Shown here piece after piece: positions 28,480 through 40,088 of a DNA stretch of 64,000 nucleotides. A program made the translations under genes and the position numbers. The notes beneath the pieces are model-generated. The model was not told where the DNA came from and did not search any database. It saw nothing but the letters and a program-made list of their open reading frames with translations. This DNA is from JABDGM01 sp963738665 (GTDB taxonomy: Bacteria; Planctomycetota; Planctomycetia; Pirellulales; Lacipirellulaceae), in contig CAVTXL010000016.1 in NCBI GenBank assembly GCA_963738665.1, positions 62,001 through 126,000 of the forward strand, read 5' to 3'. Positions within the stretch are counted from its first letter, which is position 1; each line of letters opens with the position of its first letter.

Positions 28480-30224
28480 ATGAATGCAGACTCTCCAGAA
28501 CCGGTCCTTATCATCGGCGCCGGGCCGGTGGGCCTCGCGCTGGGCGTCGAGCTTGCGCGCTGCGCGGCTGCCGTTCGCGTCATTGATAAGCACGCGGGTC
28601 CGTCCTCACGCTCGAAGGCGTTGGGCGTCGTTCCTCGGACACTGGAGGCCTTTGCTCGGATGGGGCTGGCTGAGCGATTCTTGTCGGCCGGGTTGGGGAT
28701 TCGGGCCCTCAACCTCTCGGCCGGCAAAAAGCATCTGGCCCGCATCGGGTTTGACCGCTTGGAAACGCCCTATCCGTTCATTCTGGTGCTGCCGCAGGCC
28801 GAAACGGAGCGGATCCTTGCCGACAAATTGAAATCACTGGGCGTTTCCGTCGAGTGGAATTGCGAGCTCGTTCAACTGCTGCCGTTTGAGGACGGTGTGC
28901 ATGCCGTGCTGCAGCACGAACACGGGGAGAAGGAGACGGCTTCGGCCCAGTGGATGGTCGGCTGCGACGGTGCGCGCAGCACCGTCCGCGAGCAGTTGAA
29001 ATTGCCGTTTCGCGGCCACGCGTATGACGAGACGTTTCTGATTGCCGACGCCCGCTTACGTGGCCCGCTACCCGAGGATGAGCTGAGCGGTTTCTTTCAT
29101 CCCGATGGCGCGTTGGCATTCGTGCCGATGGCGGACGGCCAATGGCGGGTGATTGTGACCGATGTTCCGAAACAAAATTCCGACGCGGCGGGCGACGCAG
29201 GCGGGACGTCGCTGGCGCAGGTGCAGCAATTTGTCGATGAGCGGGGCCCCGGCAATTTGAAGCTCTTCGATGCCACTTGGACGTCGCGGTTCCATATCGC
29301 GCGGCGGAATGCGGCGCACTACCGCACGGGCCGGGTGCTGCTGGCCGGCGACGCGGCGCATGTTTGCAGCCCGGCCGGCGGGCAGGGCATGAACATGGGG
29401 ATCCAGGATGCAGAGAATTTGGGGTGGAAGCTGTCCCTGGTTATGCACAAACAGGCGGCCGCATCTCTGCTGGACAGCTTCGAAGCGGAACGACTGGCCG
29501 TGGCCCGGCGGACGCTCAAGTTGACCGATCGACTCACCCGGGCGATCACGCTCAACAGCGGGCTGCTGCTGCGCGGCCCGAAACGCGCTGCTGTCGAGCA
29601 TCCTCCGAATGCAGTCGGTATCCCAGCGGTTCGCCGCGAATCTGGCGGACCTGACCATCGATTACCGGCGAGGTCCGCTGACAATTCGCCAAAACGGGCC
29701 GCGATTGATTGGCCAAGCGGCCAGCCCGCGGGTGGGTGATCGGGCGCCCGACGCCGAGCTGACGACCGCCGAGGGCGTGCCCGTGCGAATTTTTCAGTTG
29801 ATCGAGTCCTTGGCGGAGGCGCGACACCTGTTGTTGCTGTTCCGTGGACGAGGGGAAACTGCAGCCGATCGATCGGCCGACGAGGCACTTCAAGTCTTTT
29901 GTCGCTTCGTCGAGGCGCGAATTGGCCGGGCTGGTGAGCATCTTTGAAATCGTTCCCTCGCTTGCCGGCGGCGGAAAGTCGACGTCTTTCGGCGGAGGAA
30001 GGTACAGCAGCAGCGCGGCCCACGAGCGGTATCGCGTGGACCAGGATACGTGCATCCTGGTGCGACCCGACGATTATGTTGCCTGTCGTGCATCGCCGCC
30101 AAGCCTGGAGGCAATCCAAGCTTATTTTCGCAACCTGCTCGGCCGGGTAGCGACGAGGTCGATCCAGCGGCAGCCGGCGGCGACGATGCAAGCCGCCGCG
30201 CCGGCGACGATGTTAAACACCTAA
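28480..30224 (+). CDS. FAD-dependent aromatic monooxygenase (PheA/TfdB type), frameshifted
   Basis: A flavoprotein hydroxylase of about 580 aa. It has GxGxxG FAD motif LIIGAGPVGLALGVELAR, the middle motif GCDGARSTVRE and the FAD-ribityl motif VLLAGDAAHVCSPAGGQGMN then MGIQDAENLGWKL. The C-terminal thioredoxin-like dimerisation domain of phenol hydroxylases follows (SQRFAANLADLTIDY to DTCILVRPDDYVACR). Frame changes occur near 29585 and between 29850 and 29945. The likely reaction is NAD(P)H-dependent ring hydroxylation of a phenolic substrate, which is not identifiable here. Confidence 0.85.
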
Positions 30225-30241
30225 TTTGTGCGAGGTTTTGT

Positions 30242-33200
30242 GTGCGAGCGGAACTGGTGATCGACAATCCGGATTACGTCAACGACCTCGAGGCCGACCT
30301 CTCGCACCGGCTGGAGGGGGAAGTGCGCTTTGATACGGGCAGCCGCGGCGCGTATTCAACCGACGGCTCGAATTATCGGCAAATCCCGATCGGCGTGGTG
30401 GTGCCGAAATCGGTCGACGACGTGATCGCGGCGGTCGCAACGTGCCGCAAGTATCGTGCGCCGATTACCTCGCGCGGCGGCGGCACCAGCCTGGCCGGCC
30501 AGTGCTGCAATGTGAGCATCGTGATCGATTTTACGAAATACTTATATCACGTGCTGGAAATCGACCCCCAGCGACAATTGGCGCGAGTCGAGCCGGGCTG
30601 CGTACTCGACCGGTTGCGGAAGCGGGCCGAGCAACGGTACGACTTGACGTACGGGCCCGACCCGGCCACTCATAATCATTGCACGCTGGGCGGGATGATC
30701 GGCAACGGCTCATGCGGCATTCACTCCGTGCTGGCCGAGTTTTACGGGCCGGGTCCGCGGACGGAGCACAATGTCGAATCGCTCGACGTGCTGACATACG
30801 ACGGCGCGCGGATGCGAGTCGGGCCGACGTCGGAAGATGAACTGCAGCGAATCATCAGCGCCGGCGGCCGGCGCGGCGAGATTTACCGTCGGCTACGCGA
30901 GCTGCGCGACGTGTACGGCAAGTTGATCCGTGAGGGAATGCCACATCTGCAGCGGCGGGTTTCCGGCTACAACCTCGACTGCCTGCTGCCGGAGAACGGC
31001 TCCAACGTGGCACAGGCGCTCGTGGGGACCGAGGGGACCTGCGTCACTATATTGGAAGCGGCCGTCAAGCTCATCAAGAAGCCCCAGGCCCGATCGCTCG
31101 TCGTATTGGGTTATCCGGATGTGTATGAGGCGGCCGACCACGTCATGCAGATTCGAGCCCATCGGCCGATCGGACTGGAGGGCATCGACGACAAACTGGT
31201 TAACTACATGAAGCGCAAAGGAGTGCACCCCGACGACATCCAGCTCTTGCCGGATGGAAAAGGCTGGCTGCTCGTCGAGTTCGGCGGCGACACGCAGGAC
31301 GAAGCGGACGAGCACGCAAAAGAATTGATGAACGAGCTGCAGCGCGACGCCGCGCCGCCCAGCATGAAGCTGTTCGACAAGAAATGGGAAGAGCAAAAGG
31401 TGTGGGAGGTGCGGGAATCGGGCTTATCAGCAACGGCCCACGTGCCGTCGATGCCCGAGGCCTACCCCGGTTGGGAAGATTCCGCGGTACCGCCCGAAAA
31501 TGTCGGCAAATATCTGCGCGAGTTTCGCAGCCTGCTGCAGGAGTTCGACTACGACTGGCGCTGTACGGCCATTTTGGTCAGGGCTGCATCCATTGCCGCA
31601 TCACGTTCGATCTGAAATCGAACAGCGGCATTGAGAAGTACATGCAATTCATCAACCGGGCGGCGGAGCTGGTGGTGAAAAACGGCGGCTCGCTCTCGGG
31701 CGAGCACGGCGACGGGCAATCGCGCGGCGCACTGCTCAACAAAATGTACGGCGACAAACTGGTCGATGTCTTCCGTCAGTTCAAATCGATTTGGGACCCC
31801 GAGTGGAAGATGAATCCGGGCAAAGTGGTCGATCCCTACCCGCCGGACGCCAACTTGAAGTGGAGCCCAGAAAACTATCATCCGGCGGCGGTCGAGACCT
31901 ACTTCCGCTATCCGCAGGATCAGGGTTCATTCGCCAAGGCGGCCAACCGCTGCGTCGGAGTCGGCAAATGCCGCCGCGAAGGGGGCGGCACGATGTGCCC
32001 CAGTTACATGGTCACGCGGGAGGAAATCCACTCGACGCGCGGCCGGGCCCGGCTGCTCTACGAAATGCTCGAGGGGGATGTGGTCGCCGACGGCTGGCGG
32101 GACGAGCACGTGTTTGAGGCGCTCGATCTGTGCCTAGCCTGCAAGGGCTGCCGCAACGAATGCCCGGTGAACGTCGACATGGCCACTTACAAAGCAGAAT
32201 TCCTATCCCACTACTACGCGGGCCGGCTGCGGCCGCGCACGGCCTACACGATGGGCCTCGTCTACTGGTGGGCGCGGTTGGCGTCGCTGGCGCCGGGCAT
32301 GGCGAACTTCTTTTCGCAGACCTGGCCCTTTTCGGCACTCATGAAACTGGCGGCCGGAGTCGCGCCCGAGCGGCCAGGTCCCGTCTTTGGCGACAAGGAC
32401 CTTTGTGGACTGGTTCCGTGCGCGGCCGCCCGGCGCCCGGCGACAGGCCCGCACGCGCAGGCCGAATCGCGGGCAGGAAGCGTTGAGCCACGAGGACGTG
32501 CCGCGATTTCAATCAGATACATTCGCCGCGGAGAATGGCCAGAACTCCAACGAGATGGGCGGCTTGAACCCCCATGCGAGCCGATCGCGCTCAGCGACGC
32601 GGCGGGTCCTGTTGTGGCCCGACACGTTTACGAATTTCTTTAAGCCCGAAGCTGCCATGGCGGCGGTGGAAGTGTTGGAAGACGCCGGTTTCGTCGTGGA
32701 GATTCCGTCGCGGCCACTGTGCTGCGGCCGGCCGCTTTACGACTGGGGGATGATGGATACAGCCCTGGGGCTGTGGCGGCAGACGCTGGACGTGCTCGAG
32801 CCGCAGATCGACGCCCGCATCCCGCTGGTGGGCCTGGAGCCCTCCTGCGTGGCTTCGTTCCGAGACGAGCTGGTGAACCTCTTTCCCGGCGAGGGACGCG
32901 CCAAGCAGCTCAGTGAGCAAACCTACCTGCTAAGCGAGTTTCTCGAGCAAGAGGGTTATCAGCCGCCTCCGTTGCGACGCAAAGCGCTGGTGCATGGCCA
33001 TTGCCATCACAAGGCCGTCATGCACATGGACGCCGAGGTGGCGCTCTTGAAAAAGCTGGGGCTCGACTTCGAGCTGCTCGACTCGGGCTGCTGCGGCATG
33101 GCTGGCGCGTTCGGTTTTGAAAAGGAACATTACGACGTTTCGATCGCATGCGGCGAGCGGGTGCTGCTGCCGGCCGTCCGCGAGGCGCGCGACAACACCC

Positions 33201-33469
33201 TCATCATCGCGAACGGGTTCAGTTGCCGCGAGCAGATCGAGCAGTGCACCAATCGGAAGACGCTGCACCTGGCGGAGGTGCTGAAGATGGCGCTCGATCG
33301 GGAAATGCCGCGGCGGGCGCCGGCGCCTTCGCGGCGAGGAGTGCCGCGACTAGTACAGGTCGCGGCGCCTCTGGCCGTTGCAGGTCTGGCCGCTTGGGGA
33401 TACTCGCGATATGCGAACAGTCGTGCCAATCACGTGACCAACGGCAAGAAACAAGGATCCAAGACATGA
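30242..33469 (+). CDS. large FAD-linked/4Fe-4S dehydrogenase (D-lactate/glycolate type) with C-terminal anchor, frameshifted
   Basis: A fused flavin-iron-sulfur oxidoreductase of about 1075 aa from GTG 30242. Domain order: FAD_binding_4 (PITSRGGGTSLAGQCCN, THNHCTLGGMIGNGSCG), FAD-oxidase C (YGHFGQGCIHCRI, GGSLSGEHGDGQSRG), two 4Fe-4S sites (CVGVGKCRREGGGTMCPSY, CLACKGCRNECPV), and two CCG domains (PLCCGRPLYDWG, DSGCCGMAGAFGF). The C-terminus ends with a hydrophobic helix (VAAPLAVAGLAAWGYSRYA) and a basic tail, unusual for this family. Frames change near 31557 and 32400. It would oxidise a 2-hydroxy acid and pass electrons to the respiratory chain. It overlaps the next gene by ATGA. Confidence 0.9.
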
Positions 33470-33900
33470 AAGTCAAGCTGTTAGACGAGGCCGGGCAGCG
33501 GACGTTTGCCGTCATTTTTGACGAGGACGACGAGCCAATCAGCGGTCTTACGAAGTTCGCCGCGGATTACAGTCTGCTGGCCAGTTCGTTCAGCGCGATT
33601 GGCGCCTTTCGCAAGGCAACTCTCGGTTATTTCAACTGGACAAAGAAAGATTACGAGCGGATCAACATCGATGAGCAGGTGGAGGTTTTGTCGCTGTTGG
33701 GCAACATCGCCCGCAAGGGCCGCGAGGCCAAGGTGCACGCCCACGTCGTCGTCGGCAAGCGCGACGGGACGGCGCACGGCGGGCATTTGCTCGAGGCCCG
33801 CGTGCGTCCGACGTTGGAGGTCGTGGTGCGTGAGTCGCCCTCGTTTCTGGTTCGCGTGCCCGACGAAACTACAGGCCTTCTACGACTGTCGCTAGTATGA
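33466..33900 (+). CDS. PPC/DUF296 domain protein
   Basis: A 144-aa single-domain protein starting inside the stop of the preceding gene (ATGA overlap). It has the PPC/DUF296 fold: AVIFDEDDEPISGLTKFAAD, LASSFSAIGAFRKATLGYFN, then VEVLSLLGNIARKG, HAHVVVGKRDGTAHGGHLLE and VRPTLEVVV. Plant relatives are AT-hook nuclear proteins. Bacterial stand-alone forms bind metal or a small ligand and have no settled function. Translational coupling on both sides suggests it works with the dehydrogenase and the enolase-superfamily enzyme. Confidence 0.88.
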   Translation: MKVKLLDEAGQRTFAVIFDEDDEPISGLTKFAADYSLLASSFSAIGAFRKATLGYFNWTKKDYERINIDEQVEVLSLLGNIARKGREAKVHAHVVVGKRDGTAHGGHLLEARVRPTLEVVVRESPSFLVRVPDETTGLLRLSLV

Positions 33901-35023
33901 CTCGAACCACTGTGGACGAATATCAGACGACTGACCGGCTGATGATCAGCGAGGTCATGGCGGCGGCGTACACGATTCCTACCGACGCGCCGGAGTCCGA
34001 CGGCACGTTGGCCTGGGATTCGACGACGCTTGTCGCCGTGCATGTCCGCGCCGGGGGCCAGGCGGGCTTCGGCTACACGTACGCCCCGGCGGCCGCGGCG
34101 TTGTTGGTGGATGAAAAACTGGCGGACGTCGTGCGGAACCGAAACTCTTTTGACGTCGAGAAGAATTGGCAAGCGATGATTCGTGCGACCCGCAACTCCG
34201 GCCAGCCGGGGATCGTGTCTTCGGCAATTTCTGCAGTGGACACGGCGCTGTGGGACTTGAAAGCCAAGTTGCTCGATCTGCCGCTGTACCGTCTGTGGGG
34301 TGCGGTGCGAGACCGTGTACCGCTGTACGGAAGCGGCGGCTTCACGTCCTACGGCGATCGCCGGCTGACGGATCAACTTGCTGGTTGGGCCCAGGCGAAT
34401 TTCGACCGCGTCAAAATGAAAGTGGGCCGGCAGCCCGAGGACGATTTGCAGCGCGTGGCCATTGCGCGGCGGGCGATTGGCGAGCAGGTCGACTTATTTG
34501 TGGATGCGAACGGGGCCTACGGGCGCAAGGAGGCGCTGTGGTTCGCCGCAAACTTCGCAGATGAGTCGAACGTGGTCTGGTTCGAAGAGCCGCGGCCGTC
34601 GGACGACTTGGAGGGCTTGCGACTGGTGCGCGATAACGGCCCCGCGGGTATGGACATTGCCGCGGGCGAATACGGATATACGCCGCAGTACTTTCGCCGC
34701 ATGCTGGCCGCGGGGGCCGTCGATTGTCTGCAGGCCGATGTGACGCGGTGTGGCGGCTATACCGGCTTCTTGAAAGTCGCGGCGCTCTGCGAAGCGTTTC
34801 ACGTGCCGTTGTCGGCGCATTCGCGCCGCACCTGCATTTGCACGTGGCTTGCTGCGCGGCGCCGCTGCGGCACGTGGAGTATTTTCACGATCACGTGAGA
34901 ATCGCTGAAATGCTGTTCGACGGCCTGCAAACGCCCCTCAACGGACAGCTCTCGCCGGACCCGGACCGGCCGGGCCATGGGCTGGCGTTGAAGACTGCCG
35001 ATGCGGAACGCTTTGTCGCTTAG
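33897..35023 (+). CDS. enolase-superfamily (mandelate racemase/muconate lactonising) enzyme, frameshifted near 34820
   Basis: A 370-aa or so MR/MLE enzyme with ATGA overlap to the PPC gene. It has an N-terminal capping domain, then the barrel with the Lys catalyst in VKMKVGRQPED, the metal ligands in FVDANGAYGRKEA, WFEEPRPSDD and AAGEYGYTPQY, and the C-terminal catalytic His in LSAH. The continuing sequence (PHLHLHVACCAAPLRHVEYF) is read in a second frame after about 34820. Family members dehydrate sugar acids or racemise and lactonise acids. With a sugar-releasing glucoamylase downstream, an acid-sugar dehydratase is the best guess. Confidence 0.87.
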
Positions 35024-35058
35024 GAGCTTGAAACGGTTTCAGATTAGGAGTTCGTCGA

Positions 35059-36126
35059 ATGTTTGGCATGTCAGAAGTGGATCGCCAAGTCGTCGTCATC
35101 ACCGGCGCCTCGGCCGGCATTGGCCGCGCGGCCGTCAGGAGATTCGCCGAGGAAGGATACGACGTCGGGCTCATCGCCCGCGGCCGCGATGGCTTGGAAG
35201 CGGCCGCCCGCGAGGTTGAATCGTATGGGGCGAAGGCGTTGGTACTGCCCTGCGACGTGGCCGACGCTGGAGCGGTCGAAGATGCGGCTCGGCAAGCCGA
35301 GGAGCAGCTCGGCCCGCTCGACGTGTGGGTCAACGATGCGATGGTCTCGGTGTTCTCTCCGGTCAAGGAAATGACGCCGGCCGAGTTTCGCCGCGTGACG
35401 GACGTCACCTACCTCGGCACGGTGTACGGCACGCTGGCCGCACTGCGCCGGATGCTGCCGCGCGACCGGGGCACGATCGTGCAGGTCGGCTCGGCCCTGG
35501 CGTTTCGCAGCATCCCGCTGCAAAGCGCTTATTGCGCCGCCAAGCACGCGATCAACGGCTTCACCGAGTCGCTCCGCTGCGAGCTGCTGCATGACGGGAG
35601 CCACGTGCACGTCACCGAGGTTCACATGCCGGCCGTGAATACACCGCAGTTCGACTGGGTGAAATCGCGGTTGCCGCACAAGCCGCAGCCGGTGCCGCCG
35701 ATTTTTCAACCCGAAGTGGCCGCGGACGCGATCTATTTTGCGGCCACGCACCGGCGCCGGTCGCTGTGGGTGGGCGGTTCGACCGTGAAGGCGATCGTGG
35801 CTGAAAAAGTTGCCCCGGGACTGCTCGACCGCTACCTGGCGGAAAACGGCTATAGCTCGCAACAGACCGACGAAGCGGAAGACGCCGACCGGCCGAACAA
35901 CCTGTGGGAGCCGGTCGACGCGGACGGCGGCGGCGATTTTGGCGCGCATGGTCGATTTGACGAGAGCGCCGCCGCGCACAGTCGCGAATTGACGCTGGCC
36001 AAAGCACGCCCCTGGCTGGAAGCGGCGGCCGTTGGCGCCGCCGCAATTGCCACCGGCGCAGTTGCCGCGCACTTTCTGCGAAACGGAGCGCAGCAATCCA
36101 AATCTTCAATCACTCCCACCTGGTGA
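35059..36126 (+). CDS. short-chain dehydrogenase/reductase with C-terminal membrane anchor
   Basis: A 355-aa SDR. It has the Rossmann motif ITGASAGIGRAAV, a VNDAMVS block where NNAG is expected, and the catalytic Ser-Tyr-Lys in VGSALAFRSIPLQSAYCAAK. The core ends near residue 265. The extra C-terminal 90 residues have an acidic linker, then a hydrophobic helix (LEAAAVGAAAIATGAVAAHF) and a short tail. This resembles the anchor on the upstream FAD dehydrogenase, suggesting that both work at the membrane. Cofactor and substrate are not clear. Confidence 0.9.
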   Translation: MFGMSEVDRQVVVITGASAGIGRAAVRRFAEEGYDVGLIARGRDGLEAAAREVESYGAKALVLPCDVADAGAVEDAARQAEEQLGPLDVWVNDAMVSVFSPVKEMTPAEFRRVTDVTYLGTVYGTLAALRRMLPRDRGTIVQVGSALAFRSIPLQSAYCAAKHAINGFTESLRCELLHDGSHVHVTEVHMPAVNTPQFDWVKSRLPHKPQPVPPIFQPEVAADAIYFAATHRRRSLWVGGSTVKAIVAEKVAPGLLDRYLAENGYSSQQTDEAEDADRPNNLWEPVDADGGGDFGAHGRFDESAAAHSRELTLAKARPWLEAAAVGAAAIATGAVAAHFLRNGAQQSKSSITPTW

Positions 36127-36137
36127 GGTGAGCACTG

Positions 36138-38584
36138 ATGAACGACGCACCTGGAAAACCCGGCATCGAACCCGTCTGGTGCGCTGCCGACAAGGACCTT
36201 GTAATCACGTCGCTCGGCAACAGCCGGGTCTGGGCCACGTTGGGCCACGGCATTGTCAACGAAGTCTACTGGCCTTCGACCGGGCGGCCGCAATTGCGCG
36301 ATTTGGGCTTTATTGTCGCCAAAGGGGACAAGTGGTGGGAAATCAAGCGGCTGCGGAAGTACAAAGTTGCGACGCCGAAGCCTTACATTTTGTGCCCCAC
36401 GGTCGAACATCACGTAGACGACTTCTGCTTGACGTTGGACGTCATTTGCGACGACTTGCGCGACGTGGTGCTAGTGCGATTCAACCTGCAAGGCGAGGGT
36501 TGCCGCTTGTACGCCATGCTGGCGCCGCGGTTGGGCTCTCGCGGTGAGCATAACTCCGCCTGGTGTGATAAGGGGGTATTTTACGGCGAAGGGCACGGCA
36601 TCTGCTTGGCGCTGCGCTGCGACGTGGGGTTTGCCCGCTGCAGTGCCGGCTATGCGGGCGAGAGCGACGGCTGGCAAGACTTCAAGCAGCACAGCCAAAT
36701 GACCTGGGAGTACCCCCAGGCGACCGACGGCAATGTGGCGATGATCGGCGAGCTCGCCGCTGCGCAAGGCGTGCTGGCTCTAAGCTTTGGCACGTCTCGG
36801 GCAGGCGTGAATACACTGGCCGTTTCCAGCCTGGCCGAGGGCTTCGTGCCGATCTGGGATCGCGTCGAGGCGAATTGGGAGGAATGGGGATCGAAATGGG
36901 ACTTCCCGGCCCAGCTCACGCAGCGGCGTCGGTCTCACGTCGAGCGGAGCGTGGCGGTGCTAAAAGCGAGTGACGATCGTCTTTACCCGGGCGCCGTGGT
37001 GGCCAGCTTGAGCATCCCCTGGGGAACCTCGCGCAGCAGCCTTGGCGGATATCACTATGTCTGGCCGCGAGATTCGGTCGAGACGGCCCTATCGATGATC
37101 GCCGTCGAACACTTCCGCGAGGCCCGCCAACTGGCGGCGTATTTGATCGCGACGCAAAACGCCGACGGCCATTGGGCGCAGAATCTCTTCCCCAGCGGCG
37201 AGCCGTTTCGGGAAGGGATTCAGCTCGACCAAACCAGTTTCCCGATCGTGCTGATCGCCAAACTCTGCGAGCTGGGCGAGCTGGGCGACCTAAATGGCGC
37301 CGACGAAGTGGTGCAGCGGGCAATCGCGTATCTGATTCGCTCGGGTCCGGTGACGCCGCAGGATCGCTGGGAGGAGAACCGCGGCGTTAGCGTGTTTACC
37401 CTGGTGGTGATGATCACGGCGATTGTCGCCGGTGCGGACCTGATTCCAGACGAACAGGAAGACGAACGCGAATATGTCCTGTCGTATGCCGACTATCTCA
37501 ATCGGCGCATCGAAGATTGGCTGTACGTCGAGGGAACAAAGCTGGATCGCAAGTACGGCACGAGCGGGCACTACATCCGCATGGCAACCGATGAGATATT
37601 TGGCGGACAGCATGGGCAACTACCGATCGCCAACCATAGCGACCTGTCGCTGCCGGCTGACGAGGTCGTTTCGATGGATTTCACGTACTTATCGCGGATG
37701 GGCTTGCGCCGTCCAGAGGACCGCCGCATGCTCGACACGTTGAAAGTGTCGGAAGGCGAGCTCCGCGGCGATACGCCGAACGGCCCCTCATTCCATCGAT
37801 ACACGGCCGATGGCTACGGCGAACACGACGATGGCTCGCCGTTTGACGGCCGGGGCCGCGGCCGGCTGTGGCCGCTGCTTACCGGCGAGCGGGGGGTGCT
37901 GGCGACGCAGCTCGGCGAAAATCCGAAAGTGTATCTCGATGCCCTCTGCCATATGACGGGGCCGGGCGGCATGCTGCCGGAACAAGTTTGGGACAGCGAT
38001 CCCATTCCCGAGCGCGGCCTCTATCCGGGGCGGCCCTCCGGCAGCGCGATGCCGCTGCTATGGGCGCAGGCCGAGTTCGTGACGCTCGCGGTGGCGAGCG
38101 TTACCGGCGAGCCGGTCGAATTGCTCGACGTCGTCGTCAAGCGCTACGGTTTCGAGCGGCCCGAGCCTGACACCTGGCACTGGCGCGAGACGCGCCGTTT
38201 TCGGAGCTGCCGCGCGGCAAGCATTTGCTTGTGGAAAGCGGTGAGCCGTTTCGCTTGCACCTGGGATTTGACGACTGGCAGGGCGTTGACGAGCGGGAGT
38301 CTCTGCCGCTCGGTTTTGGCAGGCACGGAGTCCGCGTCACGCGACACGAGCTGTCGACACGAAGCGAGATAAACTTCACGCTGTACTACAGGGATCGCGA
38401 TGAGTGGTCGCAGGAAGACGAGTGCGTGCAGATCGTGGAACTGGAGGCCTCGCATGGGCAGGTCGCCGGTCGAGACGGCGTCAATGGCCAAGTTCAGGGA
38501 CAAAGAGAAGTTGCGGCGCAATCTGGCACGGGAAACGGCAACGGCTATGAGGCAGCCGCCAAGACGGCCGCGAGCGCTGGTTGA
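36138..38584 (+). CDS. GH15 glucoamylase-type glycoside hydrolase, frameshifted near 38193
   Basis: A cytosolic-looking (no signal seen) alpha-glucosidase of about 815 aa. The N-terminal beta-sandwich domain is followed by an (alpha/alpha)6 barrel with YHYVWPRDSVETALSMIAVE, IQLDQTSFPIVLIAKL and GGMLPEQVWDSDPIPERGLY, in which the Glu of LPEQVWD fits the bacterial GH15 catalytic base. A C-terminal module continues after a frame change near 38193 (SELPRGKHLLVESGEPFRL onward). It releases glucose from alpha-linked oligosaccharides or dextrin-like polymers. It starts 12 bases after the SDR, in the same operon. Confidence 0.9.
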
Positions 38585-38640
38585 ATGGCACTGGTGCGTT
38601 CTGAACTGCCCCGGGTTAGTCCCGCGACAATGTTTCGCCC

Positions 38641-39795
38641 ATGCATTTTCTCACGGCATTTGCTGTCACGCTGCTCATCGCGGTGCTCGTCTCCGGACTT
38701 GCGGAGCGCAGCGTTTTGTCCACGGCCGTGCTTTTTCTACTTGCCGGCTTCCTCTGCGGCGCCTTTGGCGCATTGCAGTTTGAGGCGACCGACGCGCTGG
38801 TCGGCGCCTTAATGATGCTGGCCCTGTTCAGTATTCTTTACACCGATGGTATGCACGTTGGGCTGAGCGAGCTGCGCAAAGCCTGGTATTTGCCGGGCCG
38901 CGCGCTGATTTTGGGCATGCCGCTGACGCTGCTGTTGACGGCCGCTTGTGCCCATTGGGTGGCCGGCCTGGGTTGGATCGAATCGCTGTTGGTCGGCGCC
39001 ATTCTCAGCCCCACGGATCCAGTATTCGTGGCCGCGCTGGTCGGCCGCGAGGAAGTTCCACACTCCTTAAAGCAACTGCTCAACGTGGAAAGTGGTTTAA
39101 ACGACGGGATTGCGCTGCCGATCGTCATTTACTTGCTGGCGATTGCCGAGCATGAGCAATTTGACGCGGTGCTGACGACGGGCGAGGTGTTGGCGGGCGT
39201 GGCGCTGGGAATCGCCATTCCCTGGCTGGCGGTCCACCTGGAACAATCTCGGTTTTTCAGCGCCGCGGTCAACTACCGGCCGCTCAACGCCTTCGCAATC
39301 GGCCTGCTTGTGCTTGCTGTTTGTTTGTCGCTGGGGGCGAACGAGTATCTGGCGGCCTTTGCGGCGGGCGTGACGGTTGCCACGATCGACCCCGGACTGC
39401 GTCAATCGTTCCGCGAGTTTGGCGAGCTTGTTTCCGAGCTGCTGAAGCTGGCGGCCCTGTTGGTATTCGGCTCGATGATCTCTTGGGAAGATGTTCGGGC
39501 CGTCGGCGGAGCAGGCTTCACGTTTGCTCTGCTCACACTGTTCGTAGTGCGGCCAGTGTCGATGGGAATCGCTTTGGTGGGCAGCTCGATGCCGTGGCGC
39601 GAACGGGCCGCGGCGGCCTGGTTTGGGCCAAAAGGGTTTGCGTCAGTCGCTTATGGCATCCTGGCGCTGAAGAGCGGCATCCCGAATGCCGAGCACGTCA
39701 CCCTGTTGGTGGCCACGGTGATCGCCGGCTCGATCTTGCTGCACTCAACAACGGACGTGCTGGTTGCCGACTGGTTTGCCCGGCAGGAATCGTAG
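38641..39795 (+). CDS. CPA1-type Na+/H+ antiporter
   Basis: A 384-aa membrane protein with about 10-12 hydrophobic segments. It shows the family motifs GAILSPTDPVFVAALVGREE and NVESGLNDGIALPIVIYLL, with the conserved Asp and Asn-Asp of CPA-type exchangers, and a later FGPKGFASVAYGILAL. It is the NhaP/KefB-like type and exchanges Na+ or K+ for H+. The C-terminus is short, with no regulatory domain. It lies in line with the oxidative cassette, so pH or ion homeostasis is probably co-expressed. Confidence 0.9.
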   Translation: MHFLTAFAVTLLIAVLVSGLAERSVLSTAVLFLLAGFLCGAFGALQFEATDALVGALMMLALFSILYTDGMHVGLSELRKAWYLPGRALILGMPLTLLLTAACAHWVAGLGWIESLLVGAILSPTDPVFVAALVGREEVPHSLKQLLNVESGLNDGIALPIVIYLLAIAEHEQFDAVLTTGEVLAGVALGIAIPWLAVHLEQSRFFSAAVNYRPLNAFAIGLLVLAVCLSLGANEYLAAFAAGVTVATIDPGLRQSFREFGELVSELLKLAALLVFGSMISWEDVRAVGGAGFTFALLTLFVVRPVSMGIALVGSSMPWRERAAAAWFGPKGFASVAYGILALKSGIPNAEHVTLLVATVIAGSILLHSTTDVLVADWFARQES

Positions 39796-40088
39796 CGTCA
39801 GGCGGCTCGGATGCCGATTTCGCAGTGCAAGCAGCGACTGGCGGCGCGCGCGTTGGATTGGTAACCAGCGACAGGTGGGGGCCGGCACGCGCTTCAAAAC
39901 GAATTGTTTGGCCCCCCAATGCGACCGGAAAGGATGGCACGGCATGTGCATTCAAAGCCCTGCGTCAGGTTGACGCCTGCCGCCTCGAATCCTGCCCCTA
40001 CCCCAGAGCGGTGCGTGCTGCTTACCACGAAGCACCGCTTCTGCGCTGGTGGGCTGTGTCTGAGCGTTGTGACATCGGAGCAACTGTG

